A DNA stretch of 64,000 nucleotides from Undaria pinnatifida (taxonomy: Eukaryota > Sar > Phaeophyceae > Laminariales > Alariaceae): contig JABAKD010000001.1 of assembly GCA_012845835.1 (NCBI GenBank), positions 19,338,890 through 19,402,889 on the forward strand, read 5' to 3'. Shown piece after piece: positions 12,901 through 26,718 of the stretch. A program made the translations under genes and the position numbers. The notes beneath the pieces were generated by a model. That model saw only the letters and a program-made list of their open reading frames with translations. It was not told the origin of the DNA and made no database searches. The first letter of the stretch is position 1; every line of letters starts with the position of its first letter.

Positions 12901-15900
12901 CTTAGCCTTCTTGAAGGCCCCCTGATAATATTTTACCACCCTGTCCAACGTCCCCGCCTTCTGCCGCGCCCTCACCACGGTATGCTCCACACTAAAGCCG
13001 TTATCGCCCATTCTAAAAAGCATTCTAAACAAAATGTCAACATATTCCCAAATATTGCCCAAATTGGGTATATTCTGAGCCATTATAGGTACTGAATTAT
13101 AGCTTCGTCCCCCCCCCCCCCCCCTAGCTTTGTCTGCGCTTCACGTTTCTAACCAACGAACCCGACTTCAACATCGTCACCAACACCGTTATATCCAAAC
13201 AGCCTGTTGCCCTTAGGTACCCTAACTTATGGGACAGAGCGAGTACCACTTTTTCGCCGAATAATTTCCTAAATGACGGGAGCTTGAGACCAGAAGTGCC
13301 GTCCGAATGTCATCAAAGCCATATTTTTCTTTAGAACCAAATTTTCGCAGTACACCTAGGCCATGGGCATGTTATGGCATGTTATGTTATGTTATGTTAT
13401 GTTATGTTATGTTATGTTCATCGCGTTCAATTCATGCTTTTCAAAACCAATACCTGATAACATGTAGTGCGGTATGGTATGGAGCCCATCAAGCGAGGAG
13501 CCTCCTGAAAAAAAATTAAAATATTTTGTCTACACGCCTGTAGACTTGGACCGTAGCATTTGTCTTCTCGTTTTTTCGGAAAGTTGTCCAAGAGACTCTT
13601 TCCATAGACGTACAGGTATTGCTCGGAGATTGCACCCTATCTGTGGCCAAGGGAATCAGCCAGTGTGCTATCTAGCGTGGTATGCGGCGCTGCACATCAT
13701 TAAACTTGGTATACATTGTATATGCCACACAAGGCAGACAAAAAAAGGCAGCATCCAGGGGAGTCGCATGTGTTTGAAAGACGACTACAGCCGAAAAACG
13801 CGCGGCCGAAGCACCACGCAGCTTGCAAAGATTAATATCGACCACCCAATTGGTCGAACTTACAGCTGACGTGTTTTTCATTTTCTTTTTGAAAGACAGA
13901 AAACGAGCCAGCCGCTAGGTCAGCATCGTACCTCGAGCTTGGCATGCGCCTCCCGGAGTTCTCTGGACAGCCTTCCGACTTGGTCGTCTGCGCTGGCGAC
14001 GCGGCTCCGCAAAACCCCAGCCTACCGTCGTTGCAGCGAGGAAAGGGAAAACACAAGCCATTTTAAAGGCCACACTAAAACTCCAAGCCCGTTTTAGGGG
14101 CAAAGCACTTGGTTTAGAGGGGTGTTCGCAGTGGTCCAAGGGTTGAGCTCAGGGTTTTTTCTCGTCGTGTCCATATAGATGTGGAAAGCAGTAAACCGGG
14201 GTCGTGTTGCGATCGTCATCATCATCATCGTCATCATCCTCATCCTCATCATCATCACCATCGCCATCATCATCATCATCATAGTCATCATCACCAACAC
14301 CATCATAGTCGTCATCATCACCACCATCGCCATGATCATCACAACCATCACCATCATCATTATCATCATCACACACCTGTCTAGCCTTCTCTAGCACGAG
14401 GGATGCGTGTTGCGCGCCAAGGGACGCGTGCTCCCTTCCCAAGGCAGCAGCCTCAGCCCTTAATCTCCGCACTTCGTTCCTCAACGCAGGAGTTACCAAG
14501 TCGGCACACGAGACGTTAGCCCTTGGGGATATTTCCTGAATGGCCCCAGTCACGGCGGCGGCGCATGGCGCGGGCGGAACGAGGAAGGGTGGCGTCAGCG
14601 ATATTCCAATCAAATACGTACCCAAAGCAGAAACCACACCTCTCTTCCTGTCTCCCTAGTCACTCCATAATAGTTGCGGACTTGCGGTTTAAACACACGT
14701 AGATAATCCGTCAAAGCGCAACATGTAAAGCCCCTCGCAGATTCTTTGTTCACAGTTTCGAAAAACTACGACTCTAGTAGCCCTTATCTCTCGGCGACAC
14801 TCGACCGTAGATTGCGGCGGACGGAGAACCAGACCCCTTTACCCCCACTACAAGGGATTGGCGTCATACATGTGCCTAAGCTGTGCCCCCCCTGCCCGAC
14901 GCAATCTGCTAATGCCGTGAAACTCGTTCGTTATTAACAAAACGACAAAATCACGCATTCGAGTCCCGAAATACTGTATGTAGCACCACCATTTCGTGCT
15001 GATTTTCCGACTTTTGGATATTCCAAAGTTGTGAAAACGGCGCGCAGGGCACACGATTGCCTTACGGTCGAAACCGGTGACGTAACCGACATATAACACC
15101 CTCCTACCACACCTCGTGCCCACGACTGTAATCTCCTCCTCGACCCCCCTGCTGGTCGGAGGACAGACGCGAAGAGCCAAGCGACGAGGAAGAACATGAC
15201 GTCCCTGCCCTCTGTCGTTTGTTGGCGTTCGTTCGGCCTCTCTGGCTCCTGCTATCCCTGGTCGACACGCAAATCCAAGAAGCAGTGAGCAGAGAGAACC
15301 GACGTGACACATGGGGCATGGCGTTTTCGCGTCGTCGATATCTTGCGGCTCAGCTACTTGAAGAAAAGCACAGCAGGTAAACCATTCTGTGGCACAAACA
15401 TCACATTACCAGATCTCGCGACGGTAAACACAAAGGTATCAGGTACCAGTATGTGAAACATACCGCACAAAATAACAATGAAAGCTGTTGCGAGTACACG
15501 GCATTCTAAACGTCGCATCGCACTGTCTTATTCTTTAGCTGAACGCCACGCCATGTCGACGACAGGTACAACGTAGTGTACCTGAAGCGGTAGTCCCTCC
15601 GAGCGGCCCGAAGCTCCGCCTCAAGCTCTTGCACACGCCGTGACTGTCGAAGAAATCGATACAAACGGAAGGGTTAGGCTCGAATTCGTATATAGGGCAG
15701 TGTGTATACCGCACGGCAATTTCAGCGTAAAAACGGTGCTATTCCATCTAATTGAAAAGCAAAAGGCCAGCCTCTCTTAAACTCTCAATTTATTTAGTAC
15801 CGTCGCGTATTGTACCTCGTTCGTGCACGTGATGATGGGTATGTCCCACAGTAACATATACATGGGCATAAAAACACGTGTTCGTTAAATGGCATTCCAA

Positions 15901-18900
15901 ACCTCGAGCCAAATTTTCATGGCTTCTCACTTGCAAAGATGATCTCACACCAATCGCAAGCATTTTATCCCCCAAAACGTTGGGGTGCAGTTCGAAACGC
16001 CTTAAGCGCTGTCGCGTACCGTACCCCTTTCGTGCAACAACCCGTGAACTGTACCTCTTTCGTGTAACAACCCGTAAACTGCACCTCTTAAGTGTAACAA
16101 CCCGAAATCTGGACCTCTTTCGTGTCACAACCTGTAGACTGTACCTCTTTCGTGCTGGCGTTGGAGCCACCTCGCGCGTCGCCGATGTCCCCAGTGTCAC
16201 GCCCCACCCCCAATCCTGCTCTTCCCCGCGTCTGTGACAGGGGGGACGCGGCGTCAGTGTCCCCTCTGTCCTCTTCGTCCGTTTCCACTTCGGCCATGTC
16301 AGCGTTTCTATCGCCCGGGTCTGTTTGATGATGTTGTCTCTGCCGGTCTCCGCGCGCAATGTGGGCTGATCTGTTTGAGAAAAACCGTCGGCAATCGCGG
16401 CTGCTGTCGTCGCTGCTGTATCCGTCGCCGCCGCCGCCGCCGCCGCCACCACCACCACCCCCGCCACGACCACCATCACTACCACCACTTCCACCACCAC
16501 GATAACCACCGCCGCCACCGCCACCGTTACCTCGATGTCTCCCCGGCGTGCTGAGCGGTGAGTGAAGCCTAAGCTCCACTTCGCGACGTCGGGCACCGCT
16601 GAACCGAAACAGCTCGCTCGAGGAGCCGCTCGCAGTGCGAGGCTGCTGCTGGTGTTGGTCGTGCTGCTGCTGTTGGGGTTGTTGGTCGTGGTGGTCGTGG
16701 TGGTGATGGTGGTGGTCTTGCTCTTGGTGCTGTTGGCGGTAGTTGCGCTGCTCGTGCCGGTGGTGGTCATGGTGCTCGTGTTGCTGTTGTTGGTGCTGTT
16801 GGTCGTGGGCGTGGTGGTGCTGGCGGCCTTGTTGTTGGTGGTGATGTTGACGGCGTTGATGTTGATGGTGGTGTTGCTTCTTCTCTCCTACATCTTCCAT
16901 GACAGCGGGGGGGCTATCACTCCTTCCGCGCTCGCTGGAATTCTCTCTCGAATCCGGCGAAGCAAACATCGGAACCGGGGGAAGAGGAGCAGCAGCAGCA
17001 GCTGACCGGGACGGAGTGCGAACCTCAGAACGTAAAGAGGCTTCGGAATTGGAGTTGCTGGACACAGGCGAGGGCAGCGCGAACAAGGACGGCTCCAACT
17101 GGCCGATTGTTTCGCCTCCTCGTGCGCTACACTGCTGTTGCGAAAAAAGGTAATGGACGCGTTGTTTTTCCCGGCAGGGAAGGGGGGGACAAGTCGAAAT
17201 AAGCGACAGCGGAAACGGTTGCGGTGCAGTTTCAACCAACCGACGCAGCACTGCAGCATCGACATCGTTGAGGTCGCCACTTTGTACACAAGACAAAATC
17301 ATGACGATTTCAGCTAGCTCCGTAATAATGCCAAATACAATGGCACTGGCACAGTCGATGCCACTGCCACTGCCAGTCATTGTCACTGCCAGTCACTTGC
17401 CACAGCCACGTAACAGTCATTGCCACTACCACCACTTTGACTTCCACTGCTAATGCCACTTGCCAAATCCGCAGCCATTGTCACTGACTGCAACAGCCAC
17501 AGCCACTACTACTGGCGCTACCACCGCCAATGCCACAGCCAAAACCACGGCCACTGCCACTGCCATTGCCACTGTCACAGCCACTGCCACAGCCAACACC
17601 ACTCCTAAATGCCACTGCTACATGCCACTGCTACATGCCGCAGGCACATACATCCACAGCCAATACCGCTGCCAATATTATCCTACTGTCACTGCCACAG
17701 CCAGCACCATTTTCACCGACAAATGTCACAGACACAGCCACAGTCACCGCCATTGCCACTGCAACTTTCACTACCACTGCAACAGCCACCACCACCGCAA
17801 GAGCCACAGCCACAAGCTGCAACAACCACGGCCACAACGACAGCCACTACCACTGCTATTGCCACAGCCACAGCCACAACCAACACCACTGGCACTCCCT
17901 CTGCCCAGTCAACACAACTAACACAGCCCCTGCCTCCACAACTTCCATTACCACTACTACTAATGCCACTGCTACCACCACCACCACTGCCCCTGCCATT
18001 ATTGCTATTACTTCTACAAAAGCCCCCACCACCACCACCACCACCAACCACCGCGACTACCACCTCTGCCACCACCGGCACCGGCACTGCCACTCTCCCT
18101 GGCGATACCACAGCGACAGTCGCAACGCCAACCTCGACGACAACGACAACCGCAGCTACGGCCACAAACCAAACACTTGCCTGCCTGGAGAGAGGGGTCG
18201 ACGGAGCGACGACCGGTGTGCAGGGCCTAGCGTTAGCGTTGACGCTGCTTTCCGCTTGAGCCAGAGCTCCCTCCTGCGCCCTCAACAGCGCCGCCTGCCA
18301 CCGCACGAGAAAAACCAACGACACATTTAATGAAGTGTAACATTTTTAATATCGAAGAAACAGGTGATTTGGTCATGTAATGCCAGCCGCAATGAACACC
18401 AGGGCAAAGCATATGCAAGCCGGGACACCAAACTATATTCAAGGAAAAAACGAATCAGAAAGGACAAAACTTCTGGAGTGCGTCCCCAAAACACGAGTGC
18501 ACCGCTAAAGGGGCGAAGCTTATGCTTAAACAACAAAACACGTACCTTCTCCTCCGCCTCTCTGCGGCGCTCTCCCGCCTCTCCCCTCCTTCTCTCGAGC
18601 AAATCCCGCTCGACCGAAAACACCCTCTCTTCCTCGTGCATCGACCTGATCATGGCCGCGTTCGCCGCTAGAGCTGCCTTAAGCTCGGCCGAGCGGCTGT
18701 TCTGTCTGCGAGGGTGATCCAGCTGCCGCGATCGCCCCAGCAGCCACCACCCACCCCGCGAAAAAAGTCAATCGCGCCCGAAGCGACACAGTGAAACACA
18801 GGTTAACGGTAGGGACGTCATTTTCAACCATTTTCGATGAATCATGCTACAGTAGAGGGGCACCAGGAAATTTCTGAATTTTCTGACGGAAGTTCTCCTA

Positions 18901-21900
18901 ACTTGAGGAGCTTTACGCCCCATCATACCATCATACCATCCTGCCATCATACCATCCCCCTATCATCTTAAACCTGCAACTGCTTTCACTTCATCCTGTA
19001 ACTGGTTTCATCCTGTAACTGGTTTCATTCTGTGACTGGTTTCATCCTGTGACTGGTTTTATCCTGCAACTGGTTTGGAGAAAAGTTAAAGCGCTGTGGA
19101 CCCTAAACTCAATCACATGTCCTTGGCAAACAAATAAACATTCTTGCACAACAAAGATGAAAAAAAATCCCGGCGATTTGGGGCTAAGGACGGTTAACAA
19201 GGGTTAACGACCACCGTCACCCAGAAAACGATTGGAGTCATCATCAGTCATCATCCCTCTAAAGTGCGGAAGGGGTTGCAGTTTTTGGGTCAAGGGTTTC
19301 TCTGATAACTCAACATCCGGCTGACCTCACGAGGAACTACTGCCGGTTAGTCTGATACACTTACGAATATAGTTGTTTTACGCCTAGCGCATAGGAGTGT
19401 CAGTCGGATTGAGCAAGCAAGAGTGTTGGAAGTGTTGGAAGTCATCATGTTCGGAGTTCAGAAATTTCTTAGAATCTGCTGCACCCCTACCGCGGAATGT
19501 CTCTTTCACACAAAAACAAAATACCGCTACCGCTGTGGCAGTGTGCGTCTTCCAGAGATGTGAGATTAGACTACCACATTTTCTTTACGTAGCTCTGCCG
19601 AACCAGCGGCCGTTCTGCCATCCAGTATAAATTGATCCAGCTGCCACTATCCGCCCCAACACCCATCACCCACGTGAAAGGGCAATCGCGCCAGAAACGA
19701 CACAGGGAAACAAAACATACGAAAATAAATAGTAACCTCTACGACTGCGTGTTGGCTGGGCTTCATGGTTAGTGATGGTTATTTATTACCAGGGCCTTCC
19801 ACGGGTCACGATCCGACCCGGGGTTCGGGTCAAGAGGCTTTCAAAATCCGCCGGTTCGAGTCGGGCCGGGTCGGGTCAGGAGATTTTTGACTTCTCACGG
19901 GATGGGTCGGATCGGGTCAAGAGGTGCTCGAAATCTCACGGGTCGGGTTGGGTCGGGTCGGGTCACCCTGACCCGGCCCGACCCGCGAAAGTCGCGATCC
20001 GGCCCGTTGAAAGCCCTAGTGATAAGCTGGGTGGCTTCAGAGTGATCAGAGTGACAAGAGTGACAAGAGTGACCAGTACAGTAATCAGAGAGACAACAGC
20101 GACCACGATAACTAAAGTTACTTGGTTTTCATGTCGATTACCCACCTCGGGCGCCGCTGCCGACGTGGTCCCTGTGTCCACCGGCGATTTCCCCACTGAA
20201 CGGGTCCCCGGTGTCCCCCTCGGCGGAGCCATCGGCGATGCCATAGGCGACGGTCGCGGCGACGGTCGCGGCGACGCCATAGGCGAAGCCATGGGTGTAG
20301 CCAGAGACGGTGATGTCACACCAGACCCCGCGACGACTTCCGGCGACCGAGATTTTGACGTCGCAGCCACCGCCGTTCCGCGCGCAGTTCCCAGCATCGT
20401 TCCGCACGCCGGTCCGTTTGCCGCTCCGTTTGCCGCTCCGTGCGCCGCGTTCGGAACACGCCTATCTCTGCCGGGAAAACCACCGTCGCTAGCAGTGTCA
20501 GCGGTGGCCATGGCCATGAAAGCGCCACCGGTGGTGGCCGTGGTGGCAGTATCCCTAGAAGAAGAGCCACCGTCGGCACCACATGGCGACGGCGCGGCCT
20601 CCTCTTCTGTTGCCATTTGAGCCGGTAGCGTCACGTCCCCTCCTGGATAGTCTGGGTTTTCGTAAAAATAAAGAGGCACACGGACGCGTAATGTTATGAT
20701 AAACGTGGGCAACAGATGCCGCTCGTTCGTACAAATACACAAGAAAAAGGACACCGGCAAGTATAAACGCGCGCAAAATATGTCAATGGTTCGTCACAAG
20801 AAAGAACTACGCGGGCCCATTCATGGACGAGCGCAACCCATGACAAGGCACGCAACGCATACATAACCAGACTACCTCAGCGGGAGGGGTAGGCAACGCC
20901 CGGGTGGTCTGATTCGTACACAGCGCACGCGGACACATATAATTTGCACGCACCTCATATAGATCACATAGATCACCTAGATCATATAGATCATACAGAT
21001 CATGTAGATAACGTAGATAATTTAGATCATCTACAATCGATCCTATAGCTGCCAGTATGACATGTTGCGGAGGATCCGTATACGTGGAGTATAGATCCAA
21101 CCTATGCTGTATATGTGAATTACAGATCAAATCCCGGAAACATCGCGAGATGATGCAGATCGCACGGCTCCCACCCAGCAACATGAGCTACGGTAGACCA
21201 TACAGATCGTCCTGCAGTATCTAGATCATCAAGTGCGGATCAACAATCTGCCCGACGTGTGCATAATTGTCATAAACGAGCGCAACCCATTACAACGCAC
21301 GCATGACTAGGCACGCTCAGCGGGATGGGACGGGGGGGGACGCCAGGGAAGGCCATTCTAGACTGCATTGGGGGTCGACTCGTCAGCATAGCAGCGGTGG
21401 CGTTGAATCCTCCTGTTCAACAACAAAGCTCAACGGGAACAAACCGCGTCGAAATATAGCAGCGTTGGTTTTCGAAGCACTTCTTCAACAACACAGCTCA
21501 GCTGGAGGAAGCGCAACACACATTGTAGCGGCGGCGGCGGCATCGACACACCCTGTTGCTGGGGTGGAGGGTAAGTATTTAGCAGTTGGCTAAACTGTTT
21601 CTGACAGACGGGTGCTGCCATCCCAAAATTGCTGGAACACCAGTTATGTTTCACAGTATTAACCCTAACCCTGACCCTAACCCTAACCTTAACCCTTGAC
21701 GCCTTTATAACTGGAAACCCTTCTGGGAGACAAATTTGCTTGAAGTTAGTATATAGAGGGATTTGGGGGCTCTCAAGGGTTAAACCTAACCCTAACCTTA
21801 ATCCTTGACGCCTTTATGACTGGAAACCCTTTGAGGGACAAATTTACTTGAAGTTAAGAATAGATAGGGATTTGGGGGCTCTAAAGGGTCAACGACTAGT

Positions 21901-24900
21901 ACCTAGGCCGTGCAATGGCAAAGCAGTCGGATTGGAATTGCATTTTCTTCACTACGGCGCCATTTTTTGAGTGATGTATACAACTCCTCAAAGCAGCACC
22001 TTCCGAAAAAATAGGTACTTACAATCCTACCCTACCACGCGTCCGATCAACAACCAACAAAAGGACATACACCTCGATAGTTGACACTATCCCGCCCCCC
22101 ACCCATTGCCAATCGGTGTTGATCGCGGAGGCTCACTCACCCGTCGTGACGCCTTCACGGTTCCCGACCCCCTCATGCCCATCCCCAGAGTCGCAGCTGA
22201 CGCCATCCATATCTCCTGCAGAACTACTACAGCCGCCACCCCCCTCAACCCCTATGCCGCAGCTGACGCCATCCATATCTCCGGGAGATTTACTGTCACC
22301 AGCCCCGTCCCCCGAGCTGACGCCATCCATATCTCCTGGAGAGCTACTATCCCCGCCCCCCGTCCCACCACAACTGACGTCATCCATGTCTCCGGGAGAG
22401 CTACTGTCGTCAGCTCCGTCTCCAGAGCTGACGCCATCCATATCTCCTGGAGAACTACAATCCCCGCCCCCCGTCCGACCACAGCTGACGCCATCCATAG
22501 CCCCTGGAGAACTACTCCTGTTAGCACTACCAGCGCTGTCCACCGTACGAACACTTGCGGTGCTCGACGAAAGCCGAGAGCGCGCCGCCATCAAAAGAGA
22601 ACGCGTTTTCAAGAAAGGCTCTGACTCCGCCGAGGCGGCAGCTCCCGCCGCCATTAACCCCACCCCCATCCCGCAGAGACTATCGCCTGCTCTGCGGCCG
22701 AGATTATCTCTCACGTTGGGGTCCGCGTTGTGCCTGTCCGTGTGCGCGGGTTCACGGTTCGGGTACGCACCCGCAAGCGCGTTTATCGATGGAGCACATC
22801 CTTTCTTATGTTAGAGATGGGGGGTGATCGCGTGAGAAAAAAACAAGATTCGGGTAGGTGCAAGGGTTTCCCTGATAGAGGGAACCCTGATGGAGAACGT
22901 GCTATACTGTCAGGAGTGCGAGTTAGTTTGTGATTTACTCCGAGTAAAAATATAGGGAACCCTTTCTGATATCGCTGGTAATAGGATTGGGCGTACGCTA
23001 CCGCCGACCGATCCAGCAACCCACACCACGTGACGGCAGTCACAACTACTTTGCTGCGCGAGTTCATAGCGACACGTGCACTATCTTAGCAGTAGTAGTA
23101 GTAGTAGTAGCAGTGGTAGTAGTAGTAGTAGTAGTAGTAGCAGCAGCAGCAGTAGTAGTAGTAGTAGTATCAGTAGTAGTGGTAGTAGTAGTAATTTTTT
23201 GCGTGTGTTCTCACTCTAGAAGAAGGTGTACACAGTTCGCGTGGGCGCCGAAAGCGGCGATGATGAGAGGCGTTGTCCCGTTGCTATTCCTGCGAGAGAC
23301 ACGTCGGACATCACACAGCGCACGAGACGATGGGAGGCGTTTGTTCCGCGTTAGAGCTTCTGTGCGACACACGGCGGAGATAAATATTTCAACACCACAC
23401 TGAGCACAGCCCAGAGCACAGTCCAGAGCACAGTCCAGAGCACAGCTCAGAGCACAGCTCAGAGCACAGAACAGAGCACACACCATACATCAAATATCAT
23501 ATCTCAGCACACAGAACACATCACAACACAAGGACACCCCACATCACACGCAGCACGCAGCAAACACAACCAGCACACAGTGCAAAAATATTAAAAAATA
23601 AACCCCACATCATCACACAACCCACAGCCCACAACAAAACGGCACAAAAAGAGCACACACCACACAGCACAGCACAACACAAAGCACAGAACACACGACA
23701 CCCATGAAAAAAAAATTACCCAGCACACAGCTCGTAGCATGCAAGCGCACAGCACACAGCGGGAGACACTGCCCATCGTTAGCCAACGCCATAGCAAGCA
23801 GCAGCAAACGACGACTACTGCTGTATTTTGTTTTGAGGACACCCCACCACTTGTTCGAGAGTACGGTTGAGCGTCATTGTGTACGAAACGGGCATGACTA
23901 ACCTCAAACCTTGCCCTCGCCCAATCATCCAATGCCCCCGTGGTCTACTGTTGCTGTAGTGGTTACCCTCGACTGCTACTAGAAATGGTCTTCGACCTCA
24001 AATCCCACGTGGGTCGTCGTACCTTTGACTTTACCTTTGACTTTACCTTTGACTTTACTTTTGACTTTACTTTTGACTTTACTTGCAAAAATAAAAAAAT
24101 AAAAGGAATCAACTGCTGAGAGCGCCTGGCAGGGGCGGGTCGGCGCATTCGATGCGGGTCGACAAGGCAACAAAGGCCTCATGTATTCTGGCGATGAAAA
24201 TGAGAGCATGTACCGTAGTGGGGAGGGGGGATTGTCGCCTGCTCAGTAAATCCGGATCTGAGATACGACTATGAATAGGGAGGGTAAAAAACAGGGCTTC
24301 TTTTTTTCCGGCTCAGATAACCTTCGCGAGTCGGTCCGTGTCAGGGTGACCCGGCCCCGATCCGTGGCACTGGAAAAACGTCCTGACCCGATTCGATCCG
24401 ACCCGTGAGATGTCTAACACCCCCTAACCGAAGCCGGCTCGACCCTAAGGTTTTGACCCTAAGGTTTCGACCCTAAGGTTTTGAAGCTAAGGTTTTGACG
24501 CTAAGGTTTTGACCCTAAGGTTTTGACCCCAAGGTTTCGACCCTAAGGTTTTCATAACCTCGTAATCCGACCCGTGGGTCGCGTCCTGCGCCGTGAAAAG
24601 CCATGAACAAGAAAAAAAAACTTACTACAAACTGGCGACCGACCGATGTACTGAACTACGCAGCTTGCAAAGATGAGTATCGACCCTACATTGGCCGAAT
24701 TCACAGCTGACGTTGTTAGAATGATTATACAAAATACAAAAATGTGTAGGGCTGGCGATTTTCTATCTCGTACACAGTGGAGCGTTTACCATACAGTACG
24801 AAGCAGGTAGATTCGAACAAGTGGTAAGGTCTACTGGTTTTCTTACCCGGCGTTAACGTCCACACCCGCCCTCAAAAGCTCTGCCGCGCAGTCGTAGTGT

Positions 24901-26687
24901 CCGGAGTTGCAGGCGAAGTGCAGAGGAGTCGAACCCTTTGAAGACGTCCACGACGGATGTGCTCCCTTGAATCAAGGACCCCACACGAACGAAATCATGG
25001 AACAAACGAATGAAAACGTGCAACAAACGAATGACATGGATCAAGCCAAGAAACACATCGAACAGACGAACGAAAACATGGAACAAACCAGCGCAATACC
25101 GCAATACCGGAAATACCGGAACGAACGAACGAACGAACGATATCGTGGAACGAGCGAACTACATAATGGAACAAGCGAATGAACGACGACGGTACATATT
25201 CCATTCCACATTCCATTCCACATTCCATTCCACATTCCATTCGACATCGGTACCAGTACATGCACCTTACGCCGGATATACAGCACTGACAACACAGTAG
25301 TAGCTACCATTCACATACGTCCTATTTATCACGAGGTGGCCTGTACTGCGCAAGCGAGCTACCACAGGGGTCGCACTTTTAGGTCTGAATTGTGTGTCTG
25401 AGTTGTGTTTCTGAATTGTGTTTCTGAATTGTGTTTCTGAATTGTGTTTCTGAATTGTGTTTCTGAATTGTGTTTCTGAATTGTGTTTCTGAATTGTGTT
25501 TCTGAATTGTGTTTCTGAATAAGAGGAATGAGAGGAATGAGAGGAATGAGAGGAATGAGAGGAATGAGAGGAATGAGAGGAATGAGAGGAATGAGAGGAA
25601 TGAGAGGAATGAGAGGATGAGTGAGAGGACTCTTCATCCTAGAATCGTCAAAAACCGTCGAGATTTAGTTCTTCATTGTTTCGAAAAAAATGTTTGGTCG
25701 TATCTCTTGGTTCATGGGGTTGTTCATCGCGTACATAGCACTTTCACTTGTCTTCAAATCAGTTTTAGGGCGAGGTATTTAGAGCTCCTCAATATCAGCT
25801 AATTATTTATGACGAAGGAGCCCCAGAAAAAGAAACGGTTTATCACCTCGACCGCAGCGTGTTTCTGCTGTGTCCAACGACAAAAATGCCAAGCAGTAGC
25901 AACAGCAACACCATCGGCAGCGCAGCAGTGGCACGTGACACCTCACGCACAAGCAGGGAGGCTCGCGTGCCTCCTCCAGGACACAAATACGCCTCGCGCC
26001 ACACCACACCGGAATACTTGCGCCATCACAGAAAAACACTCCGCGACCAAGACAATTTCGCGAACTTATGCGTACATCGTTGGTGCTGTTATTTCCCGTA
26101 CACGTATAACACGAAGCAAATCCCAACACTTCGAAAAAAAAAACATACACCCCTAGGGGCGCCCATAAGCCTTACACCCCTACCCAGAGTATTGTACTTA
26201 TAATACACACCCTGATCCTACCCCCTATGATTTTTGGGCTATCGTAGGTTACGGCGTAGTTGAGGCTTCTAGTCGGGTTGGGACCTGGTGTCAGGTAACT
26301 CGGCATACTACTTTTAAACAGTAGTATACCAGGTATGAAGTAGGGGTGCATAGGGCGTGCATATAGTAACAAACACTTCTAAGCAATATCTTTCTAGCCA
26401 TCCATGACGTAGCTTTCATTCATCCCCCCCCCCCCCCTCCAACGCCCCCTCCTTCCCCACACCCCGCACGATCGCCTAGACCCAGCACCGCGCGTATAGC
26501 AAGCCCCTTCGTACATATATGATGAATACGCGCGATCGGAGGATCACACACAATGTTGCGAAGATCAGTGTCGACCAAATCCTTGAAATCATAGCTGGAG
26601 TGTATTTTATTATTATATGTGACCTAAACCTCTCGAACGCCCTCCCCCCCCCCGCCCCCCTTCCCTTCCCTTCCCTTCCCTTCCCTT

Positions 26688-26718
<31 letters not shown>

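Noticed and set aside
14179-14394. Poly-His and poly-Ile frames
   Set aside because: Translations of the CAT microsatellite in the intron.
16562-17005. Plus-strand hydrophobic open frame of 147 codons
   Set aside because: It is the antisense of the CAN-rich His/Gln block of kinase exon 8. Val/Leu richness is a by-product of the repeat.
17460-18330. Several long open frames on both strands
   Set aside because: They are products of the GCCACT/GCCACA minisatellite, which lacks stop codons in most frames.
24658-24713. Hammerhead ribozyme reading of the dispersed hairpin (GATGAG...CGAA words)
   Set aside because: The CTGATGA and GAAA core words are not in the required order on either strand.
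25387-25637. Direct repeats resembling a CRISPR array
   Set aside because: Units of 9-15 bases are contiguous with no spacers; plain minisatellites in a eukaryotic intron.
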